NCBI GenBank assembly: GCA_022772725.1
Contig: JALEZT010000036.1
Span: 1 to 32,792, forward strand
Direction of reading: 5' to 3'
DNA length: 32,792 bases
From: Eubacterium sp.
Lineage (GTDB): Bacteria; Bacillota; Clostridia; Oscillospirales; Acutalibacteraceae
A model generated the notes under the pieces. The model saw nothing but the letters and a program-made list of their open reading frames with translations. It did no database searches and was not told the origin of the DNA. Position 1 is the stretch's first letter. Each line of letters opens with the position of its first letter. A program made the translations under genes and the position numbers. Shown here piece after piece: positions 1-8,191 of this stretch.

Positions 1-1
1 G

Positions 2-430
2 AGAAGCAAGGACCCCAGCACGCAGGTTGGTGCCTGCATTGTTAATGCGGATAACAGAATAGTCAGCGTTGGCTACAACGGCTTCCCGCGCGGCTGCTCC
101 GATGAGGATTTTCCGTGGGAAAGAAGCGCAGATAATCAAAATGACACGAAATATCCCTTCGTGTGCCACGCCGAGCTTAATGCAATTTTGAATTCAAACG
201 GCATAGGAGTTAAGGGAGCAAGGATATATGTTGCTCTTTTTCCGTGCAACGAATGTGCAAAGGCAATTATTCAGGCGGGAATAACGGAGGTTATTTACAT
301 AAGCGATAAATACGCCGAAACAGACGCAAACAAGGCAAGCAGAAGAATGCTTGAATCGGCAGGCGTTAAGCTAACCCGCTTTTCAAGCGATAAGAAAATC
401 GAATTTGATTTTGATGCGGAGAAGGTTTGA
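2..430 (+). CDS. Deoxycytidylate (dCMP) deaminase, 5' end missing
   Basis: The frame is open from the left edge (first full codon at base 2) to a TGA at 428-430, so the true start lies outside the window. The translation carries the zinc-dependent cytidine/deoxycytidylate deaminase signature: a CHAEL segment (zinc-ligand His plus catalytic Glu, about base 167) and, about 27 residues later, a PCNEC segment giving the two zinc-ligand Cys. The upstream part reads STQVGACIV and YNGFPRGC, typical of ComE-B/dCMP deaminases, which convert dCMP to dUMP for dTMP synthesis. The family is usually about 150-160 aa; about 142 codons are present, so only a short N-terminus is missing. The stop overlaps the start of the next gene by one base (TGATG), so the two are translationally coupled. 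The internal ATG at 161 is not the start because the conserved N-terminal half lies before it. Confidence 0.93.
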   Translation, partial: RSKDPSTQVGACIVNADNRIVSVGYNGFPRGCSDEDFPWERSADNQNDTKYPFVCHAELNAILNSNGIGVKGARIYVALFPCNECAKAIIQAGITEVIYISDKYAETDANKASRRMLESAGVKLTRFSSDKKIEFDFDAEKV

Positions 431-1014
431 TGGAATACGATATTTACGATTTTGATAAAACCCTTGTTCCGTTTGACAGCGGCTCGCTTTTTATTGCTTA
501 CTGTTTAATTCATTATCCGTGGATAATAATAACCGCCCCTATTATTCTTGCAGGCGGCTTATTAACTCTTTTGGGCATTATCAGCTTTACGAAATTTAAA
601 AGAGCCTGCTTTTCGTTTGTTCCTCTTATTCCGCTTGAAAGGGCGGTAAAGGGCTTTTGGAATATGCACGAAAAACAGGTTTATCCATGGTTTTTTGAGC
701 GCAAAAGAAAGGGTATTGTTATCAGTGCCTCTCCCGATTTTCTTTTAAAGGAAATTGCAAAAAGAGCAGGCTTTGATTATCTTATCTGCACACACCATAA
801 TGAAAAAACAGGCGCAATAATCGGCGAAAATTGCAGAGGCGAGGAAAAGGTGCGACGCCTTAACGAAGAGTTTAAGGATTATAAAATAGTTGATGTTTAT
901 TCGGATTCCTATAAGCACGATAAGTATATTTTTTCGCTTGCCGAGGGAAGCTGCTATCATATCGAAAAGGGAAAAAGAGTTGAATTTAAATATAAAGAAA
1001 AATACGGGGAATAA
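430..1014 (+). CDS. HAD superfamily (subfamily IB-like) phosphatase/hydrolase
   Basis: A 194-aa protein that opens with the HAD motif I DFDKTLVPFD (nucleophile Asp and general-acid Asp at about residues 8 and 10), followed by a hydrophobic cap region with two stretches that may contact membrane, motif II in VISASPD (Ser/Thr position) and a C-terminal motif III/IV region around VDVYSDSYKHD. The order and the SASP motif are those of HAD-IB proteins related to SerB-type phosphatases; the substrate cannot be told. The ATG at 430 is chosen over the TTG at 427 because it forms the TGATG overlap with the deaminase stop and has GGAGAAGG at 418-425. The next gene begins 2 bases after its stop, so it sits in an operon with its neighbours. 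Confidence 0.8.
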   Translation: MEYDIYDFDKTLVPFDSGSLFIAYCLIHYPWIIITAPIILAGGLLTLLGIISFTKFKRACFSFVPLIPLERAVKGFWNMHEKQVYPWFFERKRKGIVISASPDFLLKEIAKRAGFDYLICTHHNEKTGAIIGENCRGEEKVRRLNEEFKDYKIVDVYSDSYKHDKYIFSLAEGSCYHIEKGKRVEFKYKEKYGE

Positions 1015-1016
1015 TT

Positions 1017-2321
1017 ATGGGAGAGCGCAGAATTAATTTACCGGTTGTTATTGTGTTAATAATTGTTTTCGCGGCGTTAAGCGGCTTCGGCATTTATTAT
1101 CATCAAAAAATATACATTCCTCGTCTTGAAGAGGATATTAAAAATGCACAGGTTGAGGTTAGGGAAACAGGTCCGCAAAAATCAGGCAGCAGAACGCTTC
1201 TTGCCGAATTAAAGGAAAATTCCATTCAGCTTTACAGAGACGGCGATTATGTTATTCTTGTTCATGACGGTCAGGAAACGGAATTTTCCGATTGGCACAA
1301 GGAGTTCGGCAGAAGAACGCCCGAAATATATTATTACGATTTTATCGGCGACGGTAAGGATGATATTGTTATTCGCGCCTTTGAGGGCGAGGACGAAGCA
1401 ACGGGCGAGGCACTTTACGGGTTTTATGTTTTGTCCGTCAGCACAGATTATGAGGGCAAGCATTCCTATGTTGTTAATTATACTAACGACGCAGGTTGGT
1501 CATCGGAGTTTAACGAAAGAATAAAATGCTATGTTAATCAGCTTACGAAATCTCCGAAAAGAATTCAGTTTGTTATGGCGTATGCGGGCAAAACAATTTC
1601 TTTTGATAATGAAACGGGAATTGTTGTAAGCGAAACCCCCGTTTCGTATATCTGCGCGCCTATCGCACCAAGCGGAGAGCGCTGCACCCTTAAAAGCTGG
1701 TATATGGGTCCGTGTGTTATAAACATTGACAAAAAAACACACAATATAACTGTTGATATAACAATATATTTCACTTATAACGAAACAGATAAGATACAAA
1801 CGGCAGGAACGATTAAAACGGGACTCACATACAGAGACGGAAAATTTGTTATTGCTGAAAAGAGTATTTATTTTGAGCATAATAACGAGGTGTTTGCAAC
1901 GCCTCCCGTTAGGGATGAAATTGCAGATTGGAGCATGGATTTTTCTCCAACAGGCTCATATACAGATAAAAAGGTTATTTCAAATCTTGCTTTGGAATGT
2001 ATGTTTAACCATAGAACAAATGAGTCCCTCGGATTTAAAAGCGTTTTAAATTTAGCTAATGAAGCGGGCGGAGTAAGTAAAATTTCCGCAAATCAAAATG
2101 AATTAAAAATTTATCTTAAACCGGGGTACAGCTTTTCGTCGGAGGTAACTGAAATTAAAAATATTCAGGTTACCGCCAGCGTTTTGGGCAGAATGTATAA
2201 TGTTGCTGATTCGGCTGAAATTTTAACAGAGGGATCAGTACAGGTATTGCGAATTAAATTTGACACAAAATACAGTAATTCCGAAATGAGTGATTTTAAA
2301 ATTATTATCGAAAGCAATTGA
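1017..2321 (+). CDS. Membrane-anchored hypothetical protein with FG-GAP-like Ca loop
   Basis: A 434-aa protein I do not recognise at family level. Residues 8-28 form one N-terminal hydrophobic segment with no lipobox or clear signal-peptidase site, so it is probably a signal anchor with the bulk outside the membrane. Residues 108-117 read DFIGDGKDDI, the Asp/Gly-rich loop seen in FG-GAP/VCBS-type repeats. The remainder is rich in beta-type sequence and aromatic residues, as in secreted binding domains. GGGGA at 1007-1011 is the ribosome site and lies in the last codons of the upstream gene. It appears to be the last gene of the deaminase-HAD operon; no convincing terminator follows before the degV promoter. 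Confidence 0.6.
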   Translation: MGERRINLPVVIVLIIVFAALSGFGIYYHQKIYIPRLEEDIKNAQVEVRETGPQKSGSRTLLAELKENSIQLYRDGDYVILVHDGQETEFSDWHKEFGRRTPEIYYYDFIGDGKDDIVIRAFEGEDEATGEALYGFYVLSVSTDYEGKHSYVVNYTNDAGWSSEFNERIKCYVNQLTKSPKRIQFVMAYAGKTISFDNETGIVVSETPVSYICAPIAPSGERCTLKSWYMGPCVINIDKKTHNITVDITIYFTYNETDKIQTAGTIKTGLTYRDGKFVIAEKSIYFEHNNEVFATPPVRDEIADWSMDFSPTGSYTDKKVISNLALECMFNHRTNESLGFKSVLNLANEAGGVSKISANQNELKIYLKPGYSFSSEVTEIKNIQVTASVLGRMYNVADSAEILTEGSVQVLRIKFDTKYSNSEMSDFKIIIESN

Positions 2322-2367
2322 AAATCTTAACTTTTTCTTAAATATTGACCGCATTTATTAAAGCCGG

Positions 2368-2397
2368 TTGAAATTTTAAATATTTTTATGATATAAT
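2368..2397 (+). promoter_or_regulatory. Sigma-A type promoter for degV
   Basis: TTGAAA at 2368-2373, an 18-bp AT-rich spacer, then a perfect TATAAT at 2392-2397, followed about 36 bases later by the degV start. A second TTGACC lies at 2345-2350. Confidence 0.7.
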
Positions 2398-2432
2398 CCC
2401 ACTATTCAAAATGACTGACGGAGGTGATAATA

Positions 2433-3284
2433 ATGAAGGTTGTTATAACGGCAGATTCAACCTGTGATTTACCGCAGGAAATAATCGAGCAACGCGAAAT
2501 TGTGATAACTCCGCTTACCGTTCTTCTGGGCGAAAAATCATATCTTGATTCGGTAGAGGTTCATCCGTCGGATATTTATGAATTTGTTGAAAAAACAGGA
2601 ATGCTTCCCAAAACCGCCGCAGTTACTCCTGCGCAGTATTATGAGGTTTTCAAAAGAGAAACAGATGAGGGAAACGCCGTTGTTCATATCAGCCTTTCCT
2701 CCGCTATATCTTCAAGCCATCAAAATGCGCTTATTGCGGCATCGGAATTTAATAATGTTTATTGCGTTGATTCAAAAAATCTCTGCACGGCTATGGGGCT
2801 TCTTGTGCTTAAAGCGTGCGATTTGCGCGATAAGGGCTTTGAAGCAAAAAAAATAGCAAACAGGATTAACGCCCTTGTTCCGAAGGTGCATTCAAATTTT
2901 ATTCTTGATAATCTTGAATATCTTTATAAGGGCGGCAGATGCAGCTCTGTTGCAAAATTCGGAGCAAATGTTTTGGGGCTTAAACCCACCATTGCGGTTG
3001 ACCCTGCAACGGGCAAAATGGATGTTGCAAAAAAATATAGAGGCAAGGCAGAGGTTGTTTATAAGCAGTATGTAAACGATAATCTTGCCGATATTTCAAA
3101 GATAGACACTTCAAGAATTGTTATTGCCAATTCGGGAGGAATTTCCGGCGAAACGCTTGCGTATGCAAAGGGCGTTATTGAGGGAAAGGGTTGCTTTAAA
3201 GAGATTATCTGTGCAGACGCAGGCTGCACAATTTCTTCTCATTGCGGCCCGAAAACCCTTGCGGTGTTTTATATGAATAAATAA
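2433..3284 (+). CDS. DegV family fatty-acid-binding protein (FakB-like)
   Basis: A 283-aa protein of the full DegV fold. It opens KVVITADSTCDLP, the conserved N-terminal beta strand and fatty-acid carboxylate loop, has KTAAVTPAQYYEVF and the ISSSHQNA segment in the first half, and closes with the characteristic SHCGPKTLAVFY. DegV/FakB proteins bind a fatty acid and present it to the kinase FakA for phosphorylation; which acid is bound cannot be predicted. No fakA is nearby. The ATG at 2433 is preferred over the GTG at 2424 because GGAGG sits at 2420-2424, the right distance upstream. It has its own promoter and a following terminator, so it is monocistronic. Confidence 0.9.
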   Translation: MKVVITADSTCDLPQEIIEQREIVITPLTVLLGEKSYLDSVEVHPSDIYEFVEKTGMLPKTAAVTPAQYYEVFKRETDEGNAVVHISLSSAISSSHQNALIAASEFNNVYCVDSKNLCTAMGLLVLKACDLRDKGFEAKKIANRINALVPKVHSNFILDNLEYLYKGGRCSSVAKFGANVLGLKPTIAVDPATGKMDVAKKYRGKAEVVYKQYVNDNLADISKIDTSRIVIANSGGISGETLAYAKGVIEGKGCFKEIICADAGCTISSHCGPKTLAVFYMNK

Positions 3285-3290
3285 AAAATT

Positions 3291-3317
3291 ACGGGCTGCT
3301 TTCACGGCCCGTATTTT
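3291..3317 (+). terminator. Rho-independent terminator after degV
   Basis: ACGGGC (3291-3296) pairs with GCCCGT (3307-3312), followed by a short T run (ATTTTTAT). It lies 7 bases past the degV stop. Confidence 0.75.
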
Positions 3318-3336
3318 TATAGCGAGGACTACTGAT

Positions 3337-4278
3337 ATGAGTTTAAAGAAGGACATATTGGCAGAGCTTAAAGAAAACGGCGGATTTGTCAGCGGAGAGG
3401 CTCTTGCACGGCAGTTTTCAAAAAGCAGAGCGGCTGTGTGGAAGGCAGTTAAAGCGCTTCGCAAGGACGGTTATGTTATTGAAGCCGTTACAAACAGAGG
3501 CTACCGCTTTTCAAGTGAAAACGATATTTTATCGGCAGACATAATTAAAAGCCGACTTTCCTGCGGGGTTAATGTTTATTATTACGACAGCATTGATTCA
3601 ACAAACACTCAGGCAAAGCGTCTTATCAGCGAGGGCGACTGTGCCGATATGCTTCTTGTTGCGGATGAGCAAACAAACGGCAGAGGCAGGCAGGGCAAAT
3701 CCTTTTATTCGCCTGCACAAACGGGAATTTATATGACCCTTGTTATTCATCCCGATATTAAGCTTCAAAATGCGGTTACGGCAACAACCGCCGCTTCGGT
3801 TGCCGTTTGCCGAGCAATTGAAGGCTTAACCGATTTAAAGCCGAAAATTAAATGGGTAAACGATGTTTATCTTAACGGCAGAAAAATCTGCGGAATACTA
3901 ACGGAGGCGGTTTCCGATTTTGAAACGGGAACGGTCTCAAGTGTTATAATCGGCATAGGTATGAATATTTCAACTGTTAATTTTCCAAGCGATGTTGAAA
4001 ATGCGGGAAGCCTCGGCGTTAATGTGCGCAGGGCGGATTTGATTGCAGAAATTGCAAATGAGCTGATGAAAATAACGCTCGGCGATTATAAAAGCTTTAT
4101 TGATTATTACAGAAGCAGAAGCCTCATTTTAGGCAAAAAAATAACTTATATCGAAAATTCAAAGGCGGTTTCTGCAACTGCGCTTGAAATAGACGAGGCA
4201 GGCGGCTTAACCGTTCAAAAGGAGAACGGAGAAATTCTTACGCTCAGAAGCGGAGAAATCAGCATAAGGAAAGCCTGA
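3337..4278 (+). CDS. birA: Biotin-protein ligase / biotin operon repressor (BirA, group II)
   Basis: A 313-aa bifunctional BirA. Residues 1-60 form a winged helix-turn-helix (GEALARQFSKSRAAVWKAV, then VTNRGYRF). The ligase domain starts near residue 80 and contains the biotinoyl-AMP loop GRGRQG at 115-120, KWVND at 172-176 and GRKICGILTEA just after. The C-terminal SH3-like part runs to LRSGEISIR. It makes biotinoyl-5'-AMP, transfers biotin to carboxylase carrier proteins, and represses biotin genes when holo. The length fits the group II family. GCGAGGA at 3320-3326 is the ribosome site. A GH25 gene starts 4 bases after the stop, so the pair is probably co-transcribed, though functionally unrelated. 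Confidence 0.95.
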   Translation: MSLKKDILAELKENGGFVSGEALARQFSKSRAAVWKAVKALRKDGYVIEAVTNRGYRFSSENDILSADIIKSRLSCGVNVYYYDSIDSTNTQAKRLISEGDCADMLLVADEQTNGRGRQGKSFYSPAQTGIYMTLVIHPDIKLQNAVTATTAASVAVCRAIEGLTDLKPKIKWVNDVYLNGRKICGILTEAVSDFETGTVSSVIIGIGMNISTVNFPSDVENAGSLGVNVRRADLIAEIANELMKITLGDYKSFIDYYRSRSLILGKKITYIENSKAVSATALEIDEAGGLTVQKENGEILTLRSGEISIRKA

Positions 4279-4282
4279 AATT

Positions 4283-5047
4283 ATGAAAATAAATCTCAAA
4301 AGTAAAAAAATACGCGTGGCGGTTTTTGCCGTTTTGCTCGTTATTGCCGTTGCCTCGGCAGGTATTCTTGCCTCTCACGGCAGAGCGGTTAAGGATAAGC
4401 CTGCGCTTTTTGAAACGGATGAAAAATATGCCTGCGGAATAGATGTTTCCTCTCATAACGGGGAAATAGACTGGCAGACAGTCAACGAAAATGTTGATTT
4501 TGCCATCATCAGAGCAGGCTACCGAGGATACGGAAACGGCAAGCTTGTTGCCGATTCGCGCGTTGAAGAAAATCTTGAAAATGCGCTTAAAGCAGGAATG
4601 AAAATCGGCGTTTATTTTTATTCGCAGGCAATAACCGAGGGCGAAGCAAGGGAAGAGGCGGATTTTGTTTTAGAGCTCATAAAGGGCTACGATATTGCAC
4701 TTCCCGTTTTTATTGATTTTGAGTATGCTCACGGCGAGGACGGCGAGCTTACGGGGCGGCTTTTTGAAAGCGGAATAACAAAAACGCAGGCAAGCGAAAT
4801 CATAAACGCCTTTTGCAGCAGGATAAACGAAAACGGAAAATATGCAGGAGTGTATTCCTCCTCGTCTATGCTTAATTTTGATATTGCTTCATCAAAATTA
4901 AACGATAACGCGTATATTTGGGTTGCCGATTATAATAAGACGGTAACATTTCTCGGTGCTTACGATATATGGCAGTATAATAAGCACGGCTCCTGCCCCG
5001 GAGTTAACAGTAAATATGTTGATGTCAATTATTGGTTTGTAAAATAA
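4283..5047 (+). CDS. Glycoside hydrolase family 25 lysozyme (muramidase), membrane-anchored or secreted
   Basis: A 254-aa protein with an N-terminal hydrophobic segment (residues 12-30) and a GH25 domain from residue 51 to the end. GIDVSSHNG (52-60) starts the barrel, and the catalytic DxE lies at residues 145-147 in PVFIDFEYA. YIWVADYN and the closing WQYNKHG...VDVNYW are family landmarks. GH25 enzymes cleave MurNAc-GlcNAc bonds of peptidoglycan; here it would act outside the membrane in wall turnover. There is no Cys lipobox and no repeat or wall-binding domain, so it is a minimal single-domain enzyme. The ATG is 4 bases after the birA stop and an efficient terminator follows. Confidence 0.92.
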   Translation: MKINLKSKKIRVAVFAVLLVIAVASAGILASHGRAVKDKPALFETDEKYACGIDVSSHNGEIDWQTVNENVDFAIIRAGYRGYGNGKLVADSRVEENLENALKAGMKIGVYFYSQAITEGEAREEADFVLELIKGYDIALPVFIDFEYAHGEDGELTGRLFESGITKTQASEIINAFCSRINENGKYAGVYSSSSMLNFDIASSKLNDNAYIWVADYNKTVTFLGAYDIWQYNKHGSCPGVNSKYVDVNYWFVK

Positions 5048-5053
5048 ATTATT

Positions 5054-5084
5054 AACGGTGCTTTGGGGCACCGTTTTTTCTTTT
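5054..5084 (+). terminator. Rho-independent terminator after the GH25 gene
   Basis: AACGGTGC (5054-5061) pairs perfectly with GCACCGTT (5068-5075) across a 6-nt loop and runs into TTTTTCTTTTTT. Confidence 0.9.
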
Positions 5085-5102
5085 TTCTTTCTATCTGTCG
5101 TA

Positions 5103-5131
5103 TTGACCTTTTATTTTTAATATGTTAATAT
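5103..5131 (+). promoter_or_regulatory. Sigma-A type promoter for glyQS
   Basis: TTGACC (5103-5108), a 17-bp spacer and TAATAT (5126-5131). The leader to the GlyRS start is only about 25 nt, too short for a T-box. Confidence 0.75.
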
Positions 5132-5164
5132 AAAAACTGTATAATTATATAGCGGAGGTTTACT

Positions 5165-6547
5165 ATGAAAAATACAGAAAAATCACTTGACGCGCTTGTT
5201 GCGCTTTGTAAGGGCAGAGGCTTTGTTTACCCCGGCTCTGAAATATACGGCGGCTTGGCAAACACTTGGGATTACGGTCCCCTCGGCGTTGAGCTTAAAG
5301 AAAACATCAAAAAGGCGTGGCGCAGAAAATTTATTCAGGAAAACAAATATAATGTCGGTCTTGATTCGGCTATTCTTATGAATCCGCAAACATGGGTTGC
5401 CTCGGGTCATCTTGGTGGATTTTCCGATCCGCTTATGGATTGCTGTGATTGCAAAACACGCCACAGAGCTGATGATTTGATTGAGAATTTTGACGGCACA
5501 AATGTTGCAGGCTGGTCAAATGAGGAAATGAGCGCATATATTAAAGAGCACAATATCCCTTGCCCAAACTGCGGAGCAACTAATTTTACCGATATTCGTC
5601 AGTTTAATCTTATGTTCAAAACCTTCCAGGGCGTAACCGAGGATTCAAAGGATGAAATTTATCTTCGTCCCGAAACGGCACAGGGTATTTTTGTTAACTT
5701 TGCAAACATTCAAAGAACAACAAGAAAGAAAATCCCCTTCGGCGTTGCGCAGGTTGGTAAATCATTCAGAAACGAAATTACCCCCGGTAAGTTCATTTTC
5801 CGCGTTAGAGAATTTGAGCAGATGGAGCTTGAATTCTTCTGCAAGCCCGGAACAGACCTTGAATGGTTTGATTATTGGAGATCCTTCTGCCGCGATTGGC
5901 TTTATTCTCTTAATATCAGCAAGGAAAATCTTCGTTTAAGAGACCATTCTCCCGAGGAGCTTTGCTTCTATTCAAAGGCAACAACAGACTTTGAATATCT
6001 TTTCCCGTTCGGCTGGGGCGAGCTTTGGGGCGTTGCAGACAGAACAGATTACGATTTAACTCAGCATATTAACACAAGCGGTAAAAATCTTGAATATTTC
6101 GATCAGGAAGCAAACGAAAAATATGTTCCTTATGTTATTGAGCCGTCGCTCGGTGTTGAAAGACTTTTCCTTGCTCTTTTAACCGAGGCTTATGACGAGG
6201 AGATAATTGACGAGGAGAAAAACGACACAAGAGTTGTTATGCATTTCCACCCTGCAATCGCTCCTTTTAAGGCGGCGGTGCTTCCGCTTTCAAAGAAGCT
6301 CAGCGAGCAGGCAGGCGAGGTTTTTGAAAATCTTTCAAAGAAATTCAATGTTGATTTTGATGAAGCAGGCTCAATCGGCAAGCGTTATCGCAGACAGGAT
6401 GAAATCGGAACTCCGTTCTGCATTACCTATGATTTTGATTCTGTTGAGGACGGCTGCGTAACTGTTAGAGACAGAGACACTATGGAGCAGGTTAGACTCC
6501 CGATTTCAGAGCTTGATTCCTTTATTGCGGAAAAGCTTGAATTTTAA
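5165..6547 (+). CDS. glyQS: Glycyl-tRNA synthetase, homodimeric class II type
   Basis: A 460-aa class II aminoacyl-tRNA synthetase that charges tRNA-Gly. The N-terminus has [16 protein letters not shown] and the WDYGPLG motif. A zinc-site-like insert contains CCDCK and CPNCG. Motif 2 is FRNEI (from residue 201) followed by [10 protein letters not shown], and motif 3 is GVERL with the Arg at 333. The C-terminal anticodon-binding domain ends with TYDFDS and VRDRDTM. This is the single-chain eukaryote/archaea-like GlyRS, not the GlyQ+GlyS tetramer. GCGGAGG at 5152-5158 is the ribosome site. It is transcribed alone from the promoter just upstream. Confidence 0.97.
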   Translation: MKNTEKSLDALVALCKGRGFVYPGSEIYGGLANTWDYGPLGVELKENIKKAWRRKFIQENKYNVGLDSAILMNPQTWVASGHLGGFSDPLMDCCDCKTRHRADDLIENFDGTNVAGWSNEEMSAYIKEHNIPCPNCGATNFTDIRQFNLMFKTFQGVTEDSKDEIYLRPETAQGIFVNFANIQRTTRKKIPFGVAQVGKSFRNEITPGKFIFRVREFEQMELEFFCKPGTDLEWFDYWRSFCRDWLYSLNISKENLRLRDHSPEELCFYSKATTDFEYLFPFGWGELWGVADRTDYDLTQHINTSGKNLEYFDQEANEKYVPYVIEPSLGVERLFLALLTEAYDEEIIDEEKNDTRVVMHFHPAIAPFKAAVLPLSKKLSEQAGEVFENLSKKFNVDFDEAGSIGKRYRRQDEIGTPFCITYDFDSVEDGCVTVRDRDTMEQVRLPISELDSFIAEKLEF

Positions 6548-6593
6548 AACAATAAATCGGTGCTTCGCATTATTTGCGAGGATTGCAATTTTG

Positions 6594-6626
6594 TTATGCG
6601 CTTTATTTGCCCGCGGCGGCGCATAA
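6594..6626. repeat. Inverted repeat straddling the -35 of the DUF975 gene
   Basis: TTATGCGC (6594-6601) and GCGCATAA (6619-6626) are perfect inverted copies around a GC-rich centre; weaker outer pairing extends to CAATT/AATTG at about 6586/6637. It lacks a T-run and overlaps the -35 hexamer at 6607-6612, so an operator or structured 5' region is as likely as a terminator. Confidence 0.5.
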
Positions 6627-6635
6627 AGTTATAAT
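6607..6635 (+). promoter_or_regulatory. Putative promoter for the DUF975 gene
   Basis: TTGCCC (6607-6612), a 17-bp spacer and TATAAT (6630-6635), 30 bases before the chosen ATG. The -35 lies inside the inverted repeat. Confidence 0.5.
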
Positions 6636-6664
6636 TGCTTTTGCGGGCAGAAAGGCTAAACGGT

Positions 6665-7948
6665 ATGAATTTAGACAGAAGCCTGATAAAAAATCAGGCA
6701 AGAGCACTTATAAAAAATAAGGTTATGAAGCTGTTTTTAACCTTTTTTATCATCACGCTTTGCACAAATATAGCAGTTGAAATCACAACTGCCGTTACCT
6801 CCGGAAGGTCAGCGTGGAATTCAATCACATCAAATGAATATGACGATGCTTTCAGCGGCTACGGAGATAATGATTTCAATTATTATGATGATTTTGACCT
6901 TGATGAAAGCCAAAATGATTTTAACAGCTTTGGAGCAAATCTTGCCGTTCCTGCAAGGCTGAACACGGCATCGGCAGGAACCGAAGCAGTTACAAAAAGC
7001 GTTAAGGTCGTAACTTATGTTTTTGCGGTATTGCTTGCTCCTCTTTCGGTTGCCCTTGCGGCGTACTTTGTTGAATTTATAAGAGGCAGAGAATATGAGT
7101 TCGGCGCAGGCTTGAAAAGCATTTTTCATCAGGCGTTTTCGGTTAAATATTGGAATAAGGTTGGCGGTGCTTTGATTAAGTCCGCCTTGGAATATGCACT
7201 TTCGATTTGTTTAATTTTCCCCGGAGTTATCTTCCATTACAGCTCTTATTTCACATATCAGATTATGTGCGATTATCCCGAGCTTTCGCCGTGGCAGGCA
7301 ATTAAATTAAGCAAAAAAATGATTGAGGGCAACAGAACAGAGCTTTTCGTTCTTGATTTAAGCTTTATACCGTGGTATTTGCTTTGCATCTTCGTTTTCC
7401 CGATTATTTATGTTATGCCTTATGTTCAAACAACTCAGGCACTTTATTACGAGAATTTCCGCCTTCGTGCACTTCAAACGGGCAGGGTTACAGAGGATGA
7501 TTTCCTCTCTGATGAGCAGAAGCTTCAAAAGTATTCAAACACAGACGCTCCGTTCGAAAACGGCGCAGAGCATACATACGGAAACGATTATTCTGCTTCG
7601 CCGAGCGCAAATCCAAGCGCACAGCCTCAGCAGAGCAATGCGGCTCAGCCGTCGTATTTTACTCCTGCCGTTCAGAATGTTCAGCAGCCTGCTTATTATA
7701 CGCCGACTATTCCGAAAAAGCCCAATCCCGAGCAGCCGGTTGATATTTACACTCCGATGACGGAGGATACTGTTAATCCTCCCGAAAAGGAGCCCGTTCC
7801 TCAAATTAAGGAGGCTGATGTTGTTCTCACTCAGCCCGAGGAGCCCATTACTCCCGAGCTTATCGAGCCACAGGACGCTTTTGTTGAGGAGCAGACGCCG
7901 AGAGAGCCGAAGCCGTTAACGGATGACGGCTCTGATGTTGACCTATAA
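6665..7948 (+). CDS. DUF975 family multi-spanning membrane protein
   Basis: A 427-aa protein from the ATG at 6665, which has AGAAAGG at 6649-6655; the longer in-frame TTG start at 6635 has no ribosome site. It opens with the DUF975 hallmark (MNLDRSLIKNQARALIKNK) and a first membrane helix, then an unusual Asp/Tyr/Asn-rich exposed stretch (about residues 49-75). Several membrane segments follow, with family-like IFPGVIFHYSSYFTYQIMCD, SPWQAIKLSKKMIEGNR and FIPWYLLC motifs. The last roughly 150 residues form a Pro/Gln/Glu-rich, probably disordered cytoplasmic tail ending DDGSDVDL. DUF975 proteins are integral membrane proteins of unknown role. The long tail is more extended than I expect for the family. 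Confidence 0.82.
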   Translation: MNLDRSLIKNQARALIKNKVMKLFLTFFIITLCTNIAVEITTAVTSGRSAWNSITSNEYDDAFSGYGDNDFNYYDDFDLDESQNDFNSFGANLAVPARLNTASAGTEAVTKSVKVVTYVFAVLLAPLSVALAAYFVEFIRGREYEFGAGLKSIFHQAFSVKYWNKVGGALIKSALEYALSICLIFPGVIFHYSSYFTYQIMCDYPELSPWQAIKLSKKMIEGNRTELFVLDLSFIPWYLLCIFVFPIIYVMPYVQTTQALYYENFRLRALQTGRVTEDDFLSDEQKLQKYSNTDAPFENGAEHTYGNDYSASPSANPSAQPQQSNAAQPSYFTPAVQNVQQPAYYTPTIPKKPNPEQPVDIYTPMTEDTVNPPEKEPVPQIKEADVVLTQPEEPITPELIEPQDAFVEEQTPREPKPLTDDGSDVDL

Positions 7949-7957
7949 AATTTTTTG

Positions 7958-7992
7958 TTTCGGCAGGGATTTATCCCTGCCGAAAATTATTT
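7958..7992 (+). terminator. Terminator-like hairpin after the DUF975 gene
   Basis: TTTCGGCAGGGAT (7958-7970) pairs with ATCCCTGCCGAAA (7973-7985), with T-rich DNA after it (ATTATTTTAT). Confidence 0.75.
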
Positions 7993-8012
7993 TATAACCG
8001 CTCGTTTATTTC

Positions 8013-8036
8013 GTAGGGGAGAACTGTGTTCTCCCG
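8013..8036 (+). repeat. Dispersed intergenic palindrome, copy 1 (GTAGGG end first)
   Basis: A 24-nt unit starting GTAGGGGAGAAC and ending GTTCTCCCG, able to form a GGGAGAAC/GTTCTCCC stem. It is in the orientation opposite to copy 2 at 8061-8084. The 8-bp stem carries A/T where copy 2 has C/G, a compensated change. Confidence 0.7.
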
Positions 8037-8060
8037 TTTTCTGTTGTTTTTTATAAAGAG

Positions 8061-8084
8061 CGGGCGAACGAAGTTCGCCCCTAC
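8061..8084 (-). repeat. Dispersed intergenic palindrome, copy 2
   Basis: A 24-nt unit starting CGGGCGAAC and ending GTTCGCCCCTAC. It has the same length and ends as copy 1 reversed. The rest of the 243-bp gap between 7949 and 8191 holds only terminators and AT-rich sequence. Confidence 0.7.
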
Positions 8085-8144
8085 TGCCTTAATTATCAAT
8101 ATTATTGCAGGGGCAAATATCCTTTACGCGTAAATCCTTATAAC

Positions 8145-8178
8145 AAAAAATGCTTCGGAAGATTTTCCGAAGCATTTT
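8145..8178 (-). terminator. Bidirectional terminator after metH
   Basis: TGCTTCGGAA (8151-8160) pairs with TTCCGAAGCA (8165-8174), flanked by six A on the left and TTTTCTTTTT on the right. On the - strand it gives a stem plus T6 just past the metH stop. Confidence 0.88.
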
Positions 8179-8191
8179 CTTTTTGCTTTTA

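Noticed and set aside
161-430. Short 89-aa reading as a complete deaminase
   Set aside because: The conserved N-terminal half ([17 protein letters not shown]) lies upstream in the same open frame, so the gene is cut by the window edge, not short.
1500-1880. 126-aa - strand frame
   Set aside because: It lies wholly inside the 434-aa hypothetical gene, which has the better start, ribosome site and operon fit.
5085-5164. T-box upstream of glyQS
   Set aside because: The promoter at 5103-5131 leaves a leader of about 25 nt, too short for a T-box fold.
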